Counted from the stretch's first letter, positions 46,901 to 55,111 are shown. The stretch: DNA of 64,000 nucleotides from Massilia niastensis DSM 21313 (GCF_000382345.1 NZ_KB908098.1:31946-95945); one strand, 5' to 3'. Translations and numbers: made by a program. The notes: a model not told the origin generated them from the sequence alone.

Positions 46901-47222
46901 CTATTCCTCGCTGGCCTACCTGCGCCGCTTCCCGCTCGACACCCTCAAGATCGATGCCTCCTTCGTCAGGAAGATGGACACTAGCCGCGAAGACATGGGC
47001 ATCGTCCAGACCATCGTGACCCTGGCCCACACGCTCGCCCTGGACACCATCGCGGAAGGCGTCGAGACCGAGCGCCAGATGGCGCAGCTGCGCGAGCTGA
47101 AGGTCGCGTACGGGCAGGGGTATTATTTCGCCAGGCCGCTCGACAGCAGGGCGGCGGAGGCCTTGATTGCCGAGTGGCCGCAATGGCCGCGCGCAATGGC
47201 CCCGGCCGATGAAACAAGTTGA
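43980..47222 (+). CDS. Sodium:solute symporter-STAC-GGDEF-EAL fusion protein
   Basis: 1080 residues. Residues 1 to ~560 are an SLC5/sodium:solute symporter with about 13 helices ('SLADFISSRYGKSGLLAGLVAAIAVIG', 'FLGGVSAGTGMVVVESIALSTM', 'GGIYWKGATRTGALAGISAGF'). A STAC-like linker (about 570-650) follows, with 'LEAMLSRFLGQHRAAAMLTDYA' and 'LAGVLGAASARAMIASVI', as in CbrA-type kinases. GGDEF is intact near 717 (GGEEF, I-site RPGD). EAL near 846 has 'EALVRL', 'EVTETLIM', 'DDFGTGYSSL', 'KIDASFV' and 'EGVETERQ' all intact. Known STAC transporters end in histidine kinases; here the output is c-di-GMP turnover. Transport or binding of a solute may therefore set c-di-GMP directly. Start ATG 43980. 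Confidence 0.92.
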   Translation: MISGTLLSLVAFGYLLLLFGLAYYGDKAGASGRSIIANPYVYSLSLTVYLSAGSFYGSVGRAADSGIGFLPVYLGPSIMAALWWLVLRKIIRIAKDNHITSLADFISSRYGKSGLLAGLVAAIAVIGMMGFISLQLKAMSTSYNILLSYPDIQAVLRAGPAPVWSDSAFYMALILAAFTIVYGTRQLDASERHEGMVAAVAFEALVKLAAFLAVGMFVTFGMYDGFGDIFARAEALPKAKAAFTIGGDGTSLVRAWSGLFSLAFIVAVGSFFLPRLFQVAVVENVDESHLNKAVWLFPLYLLLFTIFMLPIALGGLLHFAGQPVNPDTFVLTLPLAQGQTALALLVFLGGVSAGTGMVVVESIALSTMVCNDIVMPVLLRIQRLKLAERADLSRLLLGIRRVLIVAGLLMAYAFFRLAWSSYALLSIGLISLVAVSQFAPAVLGGIYWKGATRTGALAGISAGFLVWVYTQMLPAFARSGWLPMGLLEQGPFGIELLRPLQLFGLSGLDELSHGMLWSMLVNAGAFIGVSVLTGQTAIEKVQAALFVDVFRQHNLDAPEQGWRAKGSLSDLEAMLSRFLGQHRAAAMLTDYARQRGGEWPEKVDAGLVTVAESQLAGVLGAASARAMIASVIEKEPLRDSLTGMPNRAWMCDYLDEVLQEMEVKDGCGGFALLLLSLDRFRVITDSLGGAVGDRLLVNVAKRLNDSLRPGDAAARIGGEEFAILLKGPGDAGEAQRFAERLQADMDSGFRLEDHEVYTTASIGIVPCTAPYGDAQDMLRDAETANHRAVARGGASIEVFDPRLRDRALALFDMETMLRQAVIKGDSFEVFYQPIVTLATGQLAGFEALVRLRRTDGTLVPPAEFIPLTEETGLIVPIGHLVLAEACRQMHVWKCMFPQHPFLQVSVNLAGRQFMQPRLVQEIEQVLSETGLDAASLKLEVTETLIMEHAEEAAAALFKLRDKGIKILIDDFGTGYSSLAYLRRFPLDTLKIDASFVRKMDTSREDMGIVQTIVTLAHTLALDTIAEGVETERQMAQLRELKVAYGQGYYFARPLDSRAAEALIAEWPQWPRAMAPADETS

Positions 47223-47284
47223 GACCGGCCTGGAACAGCGCCGGGTTCCGCCGCATCCAATGGGTACGACCAACAGGGAACGAC

Positions 47285-47989
47285 ATGCCGACTCCAGCTT
47301 CCGACCAGACCCTTCCCCTGTCCGGCGACATGCAGCTGGTCGCCCGCATCCTGCGCGCCGAACCCGGCGCCTTCGAAGCGCTGATGCGGCGCTTCAACCG
47401 CGTGCTGTTCCGCACCGCGCGCAGCGTGCTCAAGGATGACGCCGAAGCCGAGGATGCCGTACAGGATGCCTACCTGCTCGCCTATCGGGCCTTGCCCGCA
47501 TTCCGGGCCGACGCCAGCCTGTCGACCTGGCTGACGCGCATCGTGCTGAATGTCTGTTTCGGGCGGCGGCGCAAGAGCGCGCGCAGGGCCGAGATCGTGG
47601 AGCTCCAGTTCGACTGGGAGTCCGGACGGCCGGACGATCGCGCCCTGGCCGGCCCGCCCGAGGAGGAACCCGACGTGGCAGCGATACGCAGCGAAACCAG
47701 GCGTCTCCTGGAAAGGAAGATCGACGAGCTTCCCGAAGCCTTCCGCACGGTCTTCGTCCTCCGCGAGCTCGAGGAAATGGGCATCGAGGAGGTCGCCGGC
47801 GTGCTCGGCATCCCGGAGGCCACGGTCCGCACCCGCCATTTCCGCGGCCGCGCCATGTTGCGCGAAGCCCTGTCGCGGGAAATCGATGTGGCGATGGCGG
47901 ATGCGTTTTCCTTCGACGGCGAACGTTGCGACCGCATCGTTGCCAGCGTCCTCGGGGCCCTGTCCGGCGACGGCGCGGCGGGGTCCTAG
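47285..47989 (+). CDS. ECF-type RNA polymerase sigma factor
   Basis: 234 residues. Region 2 ('FEALMRRFNRVLFRTARSVLKDDAEAEDAVQDAYLLAYRAL') and region 4 ('LPEAFRTVFVLRELEEMGIEEVAGVLGIPEATVRTRHFRGRAML') are both complete. A ~40-residue C-terminal extension carries 'FDGERCDRIVASVL'. AGGGAACG precedes the ATG at 47285. No anti-sigma factor is adjacent; the next gene encodes a small exported protein. Control may be through the tail or a distant partner. Confidence 0.9.
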   Translation: MPTPASDQTLPLSGDMQLVARILRAEPGAFEALMRRFNRVLFRTARSVLKDDAEAEDAVQDAYLLAYRALPAFRADASLSTWLTRIVLNVCFGRRRKSARRAEIVELQFDWESGRPDDRALAGPPEEEPDVAAIRSETRRLLERKIDELPEAFRTVFVLRELEEMGIEEVAGVLGIPEATVRTRHFRGRAMLREALSREIDVAMADAFSFDGERCDRIVASVLGALSGDGAAGS

Positions 47990-48101
47990 TCCTGCGCATC
48001 GCCCCGGCTCCCGGCCTGGCCTTGCCGGGACCAGCTCGTCAACAATTCGTCATGAATTCATGGTTGAATAGCGCTTCGTGATCCGTGACGAGGCTGGTCG
48101 A

Positions 48102-48449
48102 ATGAAAAAAGTCCTGCTGGCCGTGACCGCCGCACTTTCGCTGGGGGTTGGCGCCATGTACGTCGCCGAAGACGGCGTGACCTTCGTCGCCCGCAATGTC
48201 GGCACCGAACCGATGCGCTCGGTGGTCGTCCATGTGACGGGACGATCGTATCCGATCGGGGACCTCGCTCCCGGCGCCAGCAAGTCGGTCCGGGTCAGTC
48301 CGACCTCGGAATCGAATATCGAACTGAGCCAGTCGGGCCACGCCCGGCTCACGGTCGGCGGCTATTTCGAGAAAGGCTACCGGGGCACCATTAGCGCCGA
48401 TGTCACGACCGAAAGCGTCGTCATGGTCAGGGATGAAGTGATGCTCTGA
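48102..48449 (+). CDS. Hypothetical exported or membrane-anchored protein, 115 aa
   Basis: An N-terminal hydrophobic segment ('MKKVLLAVTAALSLGVGAMY') is followed by a beta-rich domain ('VVVHVTGRSYPIGDLAPGASKSVRV', 'HARLTVGGYFEKGYRG') that looks like a small immunoglobulin-like sandwich. The ATG at 48102 is chosen for the signal sequence and a GAGG upstream. It follows the sigma factor by 112 bases and could be its target or partner. Family not recognised. Confidence 0.65.
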   Translation: MKKVLLAVTAALSLGVGAMYVAEDGVTFVARNVGTEPMRSVVVHVTGRSYPIGDLAPGASKSVRVSPTSESNIELSQSGHARLTVGGYFEKGYRGTISADVTTESVVMVRDEVML

Positions 48450-48473
48450 AGCCCGCGCCGGGACGATGGCCTT

Positions 48474-49220
48474 TCAGGTCCGGCGGTCTCCGCCCAGGAG
48501 CAGGCTCGCCGTGGGAGGCGCTCGCCTGCCTGCCCGCAGGTGCAGCTGGCCGTCCTGCAGTTTCAGGCGCAGCGTGCCGGGAAGCGCGATCAGGTCGCGG
48601 TCGTGGCAGGCCATGATCACGCTGGTCCCGGCCTCGACCAGTTCCGGGATCAGGGCGATGACCTGCTCCCGCGACGCGCCATCCAGGTTGGCCGTCGGCT
48701 CGTCGAGCAGCAGCAGTGTCGGTTCGAGCACCTTGGCGCGCGCCAGGGCGACCCGCTGCTTTTCGCCGCCGGACAGGTTCTGGGGCCTGGCGTCCGTCAG
48801 GTGGGTGACGCCGGCCCATTCCAGCGCCGCGCCGACCCGCCCGGCGATCTCCTGCTTCGGGAGCCCGCGCGCCTCCAGGCCGTATGCAATGTTCTTCTCG
48901 ACGGAGGTGGAGAACATGACCGGATGCTGGTGCACGTAGACGACGGCCTGGCGCAGCTCGGGCGGGTAGGGATGCAGCCGGGCAGGGCGTCCGAGGAACG
49001 TGATGTCGCTGACGTCGGCGGACTCGAGCCCGGCCAGGATCCGCAGCAGCGTGGTCTTGCCGACGCCGTTGGCGCCGGTCAGCACATAGGCGCGGCCGGC
49101 CTCGATGCACCAGTCCTCGATATCGAACATGAGCCGCTGGCCGAAGGCTTTCCGCAGCCGGTTCACGACGAGCAATGCCTCTTCTTGCGCCATGGGGTCC
49201 TTGAAGGCAGGCTGACTCAT
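48474..49220 (-). CDS. tupC: Tungstate-type ABC transporter ATPase TupC
   Basis: 248 residues. Walker A 'GANGVGKTTLLRIL', Q-loop 'VVYVHQHPVMFSTSVEKNIAYGL', signature 'LSGGEKQRVALARA', Walker B 'LLLLDEPTANLD', and 'VIMACHDRDL'. The short form and 'HQHPVMFSTSVEKN' are as in tungstate importer ATPases. The ATG at 49220 overlaps the upstream stop (ATGA). Its permease TupB is not in the operon. Confidence 0.83.
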   Translation of the reverse strand: MSQPAFKDPMAQEEALLVVNRLRKAFGQRLMFDIEDWCIEAGRAYVLTGANGVGKTTLLRILAGLESADVSDITFLGRPARLHPYPPELRQAVVYVHQHPVMFSTSVEKNIAYGLEARGLPKQEIAGRVGAALEWAGVTHLTDARPQNLSGGEKQRVALARAKVLEPTLLLLDEPTANLDGASREQVIALIPELVEAGTSVIMACHDRDLIALPGTLRLKLQDGQLHLRAGRRAPPTASLLLGGDRRT

Positions 49221-49759
49221 TGGGGAATCGTGAGGACTTCGAGATGCTGGAGCCACTTCACGTGCCGGGGGCCCGACTTCGTATCCGATAGCGAGCGCAG
49301 CGCGTACGGTCCTTCGGAGGCGGGGAGGAGCTTGCCGTTCACCGAGGTCACGACCAGGACATTCTCGCCCAGCCGCGCATTGAACAGTTCGCCCCAGGAG
49401 AATAGCACCATATAGCCATCCTTCGCCCTTGCCACGACCGCGGAACGCCGCAGCGCGCGGCGGTCCAGTTCCTGCATCCCGGCGGCGCCCAGGATGTCGC
49501 GCAGCAGGACGCCGCGCCAGCGGACCTCGGCGGTCTCGGCCGCACCCGCGGCGCCGACCGTGCGCGCCTCGACGATCTCGGTCTGCGGGAGTGCGGCGAG
49601 CTCGGCCGCCCCAAACCGTTTGGCGGCGGCCGCACCCAGCTTGACGTCCAGGGTCGCGGTTTCCTGGGCGGCGACGCCGGCCGCCAGGGGCAGCGGCAGC
49701 CAGGCCGGATGCCGCCAGATGCGCCGAACGCGCCAGGAACCGGTGGTTGGGGCCGGCAT
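49217..49759 (-). CDS. Small exported molybdopterin-domain (SUOX-like) protein
   Basis: 180 residues: a basic N-terminus, a hydrophobic stretch ending 'LPLAAGVAAQ' (probable signal peptide), and a domain with 'VRWRGVLLRDILGAAGM', 'ARAKDGYMVLFSWGELFNARLGENVLVV', and 'PYALRSLSDTKSGPRHVKWLQHLEVL'. This is the small oxidoreductase molybdopterin-binding-like fold often found beside molybdate or tungstate transport genes. The cofactor-ligating Cys of sulfite oxidases is not evident, so it may bind rather than catalyse. It occupies the place where tupB would be expected. Confidence 0.75.
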   Translation of the reverse strand: MPAPTTGSWRVRRIWRHPAWLPLPLAAGVAAQETATLDVKLGAAAAKRFGAAELAALPQTEIVEARTVGAAGAAETAEVRWRGVLLRDILGAAGMQELDRRALRRSAVVARAKDGYMVLFSWGELFNARLGENVLVVTSVNGKLLPASEGPYALRSLSDTKSGPRHVKWLQHLEVLTIPQ

Positions 49760-49761
49760 GA

Positions 49762-50577
49762 CTACTTGCCTGCCTTCGCCGACGGGAAGAAGACCTGCTG
49801 GCCCTCGACCTTGAACGCGGCGATCAGCTTCTGGCCTTCATCCGAGGTCATCCATTCGGTCAGCTGCATCGCGCCCTTGTAGTTGGCCTCCTTGTGCTTC
49901 TGCGGGTTGACCGCGATGATGCCGTACGGGTTGAACATCTTCGGGTCGCCCTCGACCGCGACCTGCAGGCCGGTCCTGGCCTTGTAGGCGATGTAGGTGG
50001 CGCGGTCGGTCAGGGTATAGGCCTTCATTTCGGCCGCCATGTTCAGCACTTCGCCCATGCCCAGGCCCGCCGACACATAGGCGGTCCCCTGCGGCTGGGT
50101 GCCGGCCTGCTTCCAGTAGGCTTTCTCCATCTGGTCGGTCCCGGAGTTGTCGCCGCGCGAAATGAAACGCGCCTTGCTGTCGGCGATTTTCTTCATCGCG
50201 GCGAGCACATCCTTGCTGCCCTTGATGCCGGCCGGATCGCTGTCGGGGCCGACGATGATGAAGTCGTTGTACATGACATCGCGGCGGTTGACGCCATGGC
50301 CCTCGGCGACGAACTTGTCTTCCGACGGGCGCGCATGGACCAGGGTGACATCGACGTCGCCATTCCTGGCCAGTTCCAGCGCCTTGCCGGTGCCGACCGA
50401 AATCACGTTGACTTTGGAATTGGTTTTGGCTTCGAACTTCGGCAGCAGGTATTGCAGCAGGCCCGAGTTTTCGGTGCTCGTGGTGGTCGAGAGCTTGATG
50501 ACTTGCTGGGCGAGCGCGGGAGCGGTGGCGGCCAGGAGGAAGCCCAGCAGGGCGAGGTTCTTCTTCAGGTTCAGCAT
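49762..50577 (-). CDS. tupA: Tungstate-binding protein TupA
   Basis: 271 residues with signal peptide ('LALLGFLLAATAPALAQ'). 'IKLSTTTSTENSGLLQYLLP' (the TTTS anion-binding loop), 'VTLVHARPSEDKFVAEG', 'MYNDFIIVGP' and 'FISRGDNSGTDQMEKAYW' are the TupA hallmarks. AAAGGAA precedes the ATG at 50577. It is separated by 2 bases from the molybdopterin-domain gene and is divergent from the ModE-like regulator, with 118 bases between them for both promoters. Confidence 0.9.
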   Translation of the reverse strand: MLNLKKNLALLGFLLAATAPALAQQVIKLSTTTSTENSGLLQYLLPKFEAKTNSKVNVISVGTGKALELARNGDVDVTLVHARPSEDKFVAEGHGVNRRDVMYNDFIIVGPDSDPAGIKGSKDVLAAMKKIADSKARFISRGDNSGTDQMEKAYWKQAGTQPQGTAYVSAGLGMGEVLNMAAEMKAYTLTDRATYIAYKARTGLQVAVEGDPKMFNPYGIIAVNPQKHKEANYKGAMQLTEWMTSDEGQKLIAAFKVEGQQVFFPSAKAGK

Positions 50578-50695
50578 GTGAGGTATTCCTTTCGATGACA
50601 TCCGGACTTCTGCAATATTTCCTGGACCGATGAGCTCTTGTCGATGTGTTATGGTAGGCCGTTCCGAAAAACTTTCAATATGAACACAATTGCAT

Positions 50696-51790
50696 ATGTT
50701 GCATGTCAATCTCTCCTATACCTTCACCCGTTCGGCGGGCCTCAGGACGCAGCTCGACAACCCGCTGTTTGACATCCTTGCCGCCATCCATGCATGCGGA
50801 TCGGTGGCCCAGGCGGCGGCCCAGCTGAAGCTGTCCTACCGCCATGTGTGGGGAGAATTGAAGAAGTGGGAAGCGACACTGGAGTCGGAACTGATCCTCT
50901 GGGAGAGGGGCAAGCGTGCGCGCCTGTCGCCGTTCGGGGAGAAGCTGCTGTTCGCGGAACGGCGGGCGAAGATGCGCGTGCTGCCGCAGATGGACAATCT
51001 CATCGCCGAGATGGAGCGCGAGTTCGCGCTGGCCTTCGATCCGCATGCGCATGTCATTCCGATGTGCGCCAGCCACGACATGGCCCTGCCGCGCCTGAAG
51101 GAATTCATGGCCAGGGACGCCAGGCTGTACCTCGACCTGCAGTTCCGGGGCAGCCTGGAGTGCATCGAGGCCCTGTCCCGGGGCCAATGCCTACTGGCAG
51201 GATTTCATGTGAGCGAGGACCGTGCGCCGGGCAGCCTGACCCAGAAGGCCTTCAAGGCGATGCTCAAGCCCGGCCGGCACAAGCTGATCAATTTCGTGGG
51301 CAGGCAGCAGGGCCTGATGCTCGCCCCCGGCAACCCCAGGCGGATCGAGAGCGTGCAGGACCTGAAGCGCGCCGATGTCCGCTTCGTCAACCGCCAGGTC
51401 AATTCGGGAACCCGGCTCGAGATCGAGCAGCTGCTCGCGGAAGCATCGATCGCGCCTTCCAGCGTCAACGGCTTCGAGACCGCGGAACCGACCCACCTCG
51501 CGGTGGCGGCCGCCGTCGCCTCGGGACTGGCCGACGTCGGATTCGGGATTCGCGCGGCGGCCGCCGAATTCGGGCTCGAGTTCATCCCGATCATGCGCGA
51601 GCAGTATTACTTCGTCTGCCTGAAAGAGGCGGTCGACCAGCCGCCGATCAGCAAGCTGCGCGAGCTGCTCAGGCGCAGCGAGTGGCAGGGCCTGATCAGG
51701 GACCTGCCGGGGTATGACATCGCCGGCGCCGGGAATGTGATTCCGCTGAGGCAGGCGTTTCCGTGGTATTCGTTCCGGACGCCGAAGTGA
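50696..51790 (+). CDS. ModE-like regulator with periplasmic-binding-type effector domain
   Basis: 364 residues. The N-terminal winged helix 'NPLFDILAAIHACGSVAQAAAQLKLSYRHVWGELKKWE' is the ModE/LysR-like type. From about 105 a substrate-binding-like domain follows ('VIPMCASHDMALPRLKEFM', 'RFVNRQVNSGTRLEIEQLL', 'THLAVAAAVASGLADVGFGIRAAA'), as in molybdate/tungstate one-component regulators. The start may also be TTG at 50690. The divergent tup operon is its likely target. The shared region holds palindromic CAATTG and CATATG near 50688-50699, overlapping the proposed start. Confidence 0.85.
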   Translation: MLHVNLSYTFTRSAGLRTQLDNPLFDILAAIHACGSVAQAAAQLKLSYRHVWGELKKWEATLESELILWERGKRARLSPFGEKLLFAERRAKMRVLPQMDNLIAEMEREFALAFDPHAHVIPMCASHDMALPRLKEFMARDARLYLDLQFRGSLECIEALSRGQCLLAGFHVSEDRAPGSLTQKAFKAMLKPGRHKLINFVGRQQGLMLAPGNPRRIESVQDLKRADVRFVNRQVNSGTRLEIEQLLAEASIAPSSVNGFETAEPTHLAVAAAVASGLADVGFGIRAAAAEFGLEFIPIMREQYYFVCLKEAVDQPPISKLRELLRRSEWQGLIRDLPGYDIAGAGNVIPLRQAFPWYSFRTPK

Positions 51791-51816
51791 AGGGCTGGCG
51801 CATGCCTGGCCGCCGC

Positions 51817-52518
51817 TCAGGCCAGCGCCAGGGCTCTCAGCGATGGAAGGATGTCGTGCAGGCTGCCGACTTCGCAGGTGGGAATCGCCTGTGATTCATT
51901 GGCCAGGCGCTCGGGATTGAACCAGCAGCTTTCGATGCCGAACCGGTTCGCGCCGAGGATGTCCGCATCCAGCCGGTCTCCGACGATGATGGTCTCGCCC
52001 TTGGCGAAGGAGCGCGCCATCCTGGCGGTGTAGTCGAAGAACCGGCTGTCCGGCTTGGCGAAGCCGCAGGCCTCCGAGGTCGATACGAAGGAAAGGTGGT
52101 CGCGCAGCCCCGAGCTGGCGATGCGCCGGTTCTGGATATGCTCGACGCCGTTCGTGATGATGCCGACCTCGCCGATTTCAGCCAGGGTCTCGCAGAGGCG
52201 CTCGGCGCCATCGATAAGGACGACGGTCTCCGCCAGGGACTCGAGATACAGGTCGCTGGCGGCCTGCGGATCGAGGTCGATGCCGTTTTCCACGAAGGTC
52301 TTGCGGAACCGCTCCACCTTCAGGAAGTCCTTGGAAACGGCTCCCGTCTCGAAGCGCCTCCAGAGTTCCAGGTTGATCGCCTGGTACTGCACGAACAGCC
52401 CGTCCATGCCGTCGCGAAGACCCAGTTCCTGCATCGTCCTTGCGAAAGAGCGCCTTTCGGAAGCCTTGAAGTCGAGCAGGGTGTCGTCCAGGTCGAAGAG
52501 GAATAATCGATGCTTCAC
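51817..52518 (-). CDS. yjjG: YjjG-family HAD pyrimidine nucleotidase
   Basis: 233 residues of the HAD superfamily: motif I 'FLFDLDDTLLDF', motif II 'IITNG', motif III Lys in 'CGFAKPDSRFF', motif IV 'IIVGDRLDADILGA'. The overall wording matches YjjG-type noncanonical nucleotidases that clean up modified pyrimidine nucleotides. It follows lplT on the same strand with a 92-base gap. Confidence 0.88.
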   Translation of the reverse strand: MKHRLFLFDLDDTLLDFKASERRSFARTMQELGLRDGMDGLFVQYQAINLELWRRFETGAVSKDFLKVERFRKTFVENGIDLDPQAASDLYLESLAETVVLIDGAERLCETLAEIGEVGIITNGVEHIQNRRIASSGLRDHLSFVSTSEACGFAKPDSRFFDYTARMARSFAKGETIIVGDRLDADILGANRFGIESCWFNPERLANESQAIPTCEVGSLHDILPSLRALALA

Positions 52519-52610
52519 TGTTTCTCATCCGGGAGTGCATGATCCAACTTGCATCATAGCACTGGCGGACAATGCGCGCCCCAGCCCGGGCGAGGCGGCC
52601 GGCGCGCCGC

Positions 52611-53876
52611 TCAGTGCTTGTGCTCGCCGATCAGCCCCAGCGAATCGTGCTCGCGCTGGTTGGCCGCGTGCTGGCGCTGGATCAGGAACATGATGCCGGC
52701 CACGGACAGGCCGAAGATGACGATGATGATGTCGAGGTCGAGGTTCATCGTGATCATGATCGCGTACACGGCGAGCATGGTCAGGATCGACAGGTTCTCG
52801 TTGAAGTTCTGGACCGCGATCGAGTGGCCCGCGCTCATCAGGACGTGGCCGCGGTGCTGCAGCAGCGCGTTCATCGGCACCACGAAGAAGCCCGACAGGA
52901 AGCCGATCAGGGCCAGCAGCGGGTAGGCCAGGTTCACCGACTTCACGAACACCATGCCGGTGACGACCAGGCCCATGATGATGCCGAGCGGGATCACGGT
53001 CAGCGACTTGCGCAGCGGGATCATGCGCGCCGCCATGACCGCGCCCAGCGCCACGCCGATGGCGACCACGCCGATCAGGTTGGTGGCTTTGTCGAGCGGC
53101 ATGTGCAGCGAGCGCTCGGCCCACTTCAGGACGATGAACTGCAGGGTCGCGCCGGCGCCCCAGAACAGGGTGGTCACGGCCAGCGAGATCTGGCCCAGCT
53201 TGTCGCGCCACAGGGTGGCCGAGCAATTGGCGAAATCGGCGATCAGCTTGGCCGGATTGCGCTCCTGGTGCTCGTAGCGCGCCCCGGTATCCGGAATACG
53301 CAGGTTGAACAGGGCTGCCAGGATATACACGGCGACCACGGCGGCCATCGCGGCTTCGCTGCTGGTGTCGATGCCGGTGTCGATGCCCGGCAGCAGGTCG
53401 AAGCCGAGCAGGAAGGTGCTGCCGCGCTCGCTGACCAGGGTGCCGCCGGCAACCGTGCCGAGGATGATCGACATCACGGTCAGGCCTTCGATCCAGCCGT
53501 TGGCCGGCACCAGCTTCTCGGGCGGCAGCAGTTCGGTCAGGATGCCGTACTTGGCAGGGGAATACACGGCGGCGCCGAAGCCGACCACCGCATAGGAGAG
53601 CAGGGGATGCACGGTGAAGAACATCAGCGCGCAGCCGAATACCTTGATCATGTTCGCGATGAACATGACGCGGCCCTTGGGCAGCGAATCGGCGAAGGCG
53701 CCCACGAAGGCGGCCAGCAGGACATAGAACAGCACGAATGACAGCTTCAGCAGCGGGGTGAGCGAAGCCGGGGCGTTCATCGACGTCAGCAGATCGATCG
53801 CGACAAACAAAAGCGCATTATCTGCCAGCGACGAGAAGAACTGCGCCGCCATGATGGTATAAAAACCACGGTTCAT
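52611..53876 (-). CDS. lplT: Lysophospholipid transporter LplT
   Basis: 421 residues, about 12 membrane helices, major facilitator fold. 'QFFSSLADNALLFVAIDLL' at the start, 'GAAVYSPAKYGILTELLPPEKLVPANGWIEGLTV', and 'GFFVVPMNALLQHRGHVLMSAGHSIAVQNFNENL' are LplT hallmarks. It flips lyso-phospholipids inward for re-acylation. The usual partner Aas is not adjacent. The ATG at 53876 is chosen for family alignment; the longer frame is antisense to the alr leader. Confidence 0.92.
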   Translation of the reverse strand: MNRGFYTIMAAQFFSSLADNALLFVAIDLLTSMNAPASLTPLLKLSFVLFYVLLAAFVGAFADSLPKGRVMFIANMIKVFGCALMFFTVHPLLSYAVVGFGAAVYSPAKYGILTELLPPEKLVPANGWIEGLTVMSIILGTVAGGTLVSERGSTFLLGFDLLPGIDTGIDTSSEAAMAAVVAVYILAALFNLRIPDTGARYEHQERNPAKLIADFANCSATLWRDKLGQISLAVTTLFWGAGATLQFIVLKWAERSLHMPLDKATNLIGVVAIGVALGAVMAARMIPLRKSLTVIPLGIIMGLVVTGMVFVKSVNLAYPLLALIGFLSGFFVVPMNALLQHRGHVLMSAGHSIAVQNFNENLSILTMLAVYAIMITMNLDLDIIIVIFGLSVAGIMFLIQRQHAANQREHDSLGLIGEHKH

Positions 53877-54004
53877 TCGAAAAGAGTAAGAGCTGGTCCG
53901 AGTTGCTTTATACCATGAAAGCCCTCTGCGCCAAAGAAACAAAAAGCGCCCGAGCCTGCTCTCCGGTAAAATGGACCCTTTCGCAGAAAGCCGATTTTTC
54001 GACC

Positions 54005-55111
54005 ATGCCACGCCCGCTTTGCGCCACCATCCACATCGATTCGATGCAGCACAACCTGGACCGCGCGCGCACCTGCGCCCCGCACTCGAAGATCTGGGCG
54101 GTGGTCAAGGCCAATGCCTACGGGCACGGCCTGGAACACGCGCTGCGCGGCTTCGCCACGGCCGATGGCCTGGCCCTGATCGAGACCGACAACGCGCTGC
54201 GCCTGCGCCAGATGGGCTGGATCAAGCCGATTCTGTTGCTGGAAGGCATTTTCGACGTTTCCGACGTGCCGCTGCTGGCCGAGCATAATATCAATAGCAC
54301 GGTGCACTGCATCGAGCAGATCAGGATGCTCGAATATACCCAGCTGTACCGCCCGATCGACGTGCACCTGAAGATGAACACCGGGATGAACCGGCTCGGC
54401 TTCCAGCCGGACGAGTATGCGGCCGCCTACAAGCGCCTGCGCGCCATCCCGGGCATCCGCAACATCACCCACATGACCCACTTCGCCAACGCGGACGAGC
54501 TGGAGCACCCGCGCCTGGCGATCGCGGAGCAGGTGCGGCGCTTCCGCCAGGGAGCGGACGGGCTGGCGGGCGAGCGCAGCCTGTCGAATTCCGGCGGCGT
54601 GCTGCACCAGGCCGAACTCGTCGGCGAGCTGTCGAACGACTGGGTACGCCCCGGCATCATGCTGTACGGCGGCACCCCGGGCGGACGCACCGCGTTGGAG
54701 TACGGCCTGCGCCCGACCATGACCCTGCGTTCCGAGGTCATCGGCATCCAGGAGATCCTGGAGGGCGACACGGTCGGCTACGGCAGCCGCTTCGAGGCCT
54801 CGGCGCCGATGAAGGTCGGGGTGGTGGCCTGCGGCTATGCCGACGGCTATCCGCGCCATGCGCCGCACGGCACCCCGGTGATCGTCGACGGCGTGCGCAC
54901 CGCCCTGGTCGGCCGGGTCTCGATGGACATGATGACGGTCGACCTCACGGCCATTCCGAACGCCCGCGTGGGCAGCAAGGTCACCCTGTGGGGCGATGGC
55001 CTGCCGATCGACGAGGTGGCGCAGGCCGCCGGCACCATCGGCTATGAACTGATGTGCGCACTGGCGCAGCGGGTGCGCGTGTGCGAAGGAAGGCTGGGAA
55101 CGAATGGCTAA
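54005..55111 (+). CDS. alr: Alanine racemase
   Basis: 368 residues. The PLP lysine lies in 'WAVVKANAYGHG' near 34. 'HLKMNTGMNRLGF', 'RPGIMLYGGTP', 'VGYGSRF' and the catalytic Tyr region 'GYADGYPRHAPHGTPV' are all present, with 'GRVSMDMMTVDL' near the end. It supplies D-alanine for peptidoglycan. TAAAAT at 53967-53972 may be a -10 box. Its end overlaps radA by 8 bases, so the two form an operon; lplT is divergent. Confidence 0.94.
   Translation: MPRPLCATIHIDSMQHNLDRARTCAPHSKIWAVVKANAYGHGLEHALRGFATADGLALIETDNALRLRQMGWIKPILLLEGIFDVSDVPLLAEHNINSTVHCIEQIRMLEYTQLYRPIDVHLKMNTGMNRLGFQPDEYAAAYKRLRAIPGIRNITHMTHFANADELEHPRLAIAEQVRRFRQGADGLAGERSLSNSGGVLHQAELVGELSNDWVRPGIMLYGGTPGGRTALEYGLRPTMTLRSEVIGIQEILEGDTVGYGSRFEASAPMKVGVVACGYADGYPRHAPHGTPVIVDGVRTALVGRVSMDMMTVDLTAIPNARVGSKVTLWGDGLPIDEVAQAAGTIGYELMCALAQRVRVCEGRLGTNG

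Noticed and set aside
43941..47273. 1110-codon minus-strand frame
   Set aside because: Antisense of the symporter-GGDEF-EAL gene; no domains and shadow-like composition.
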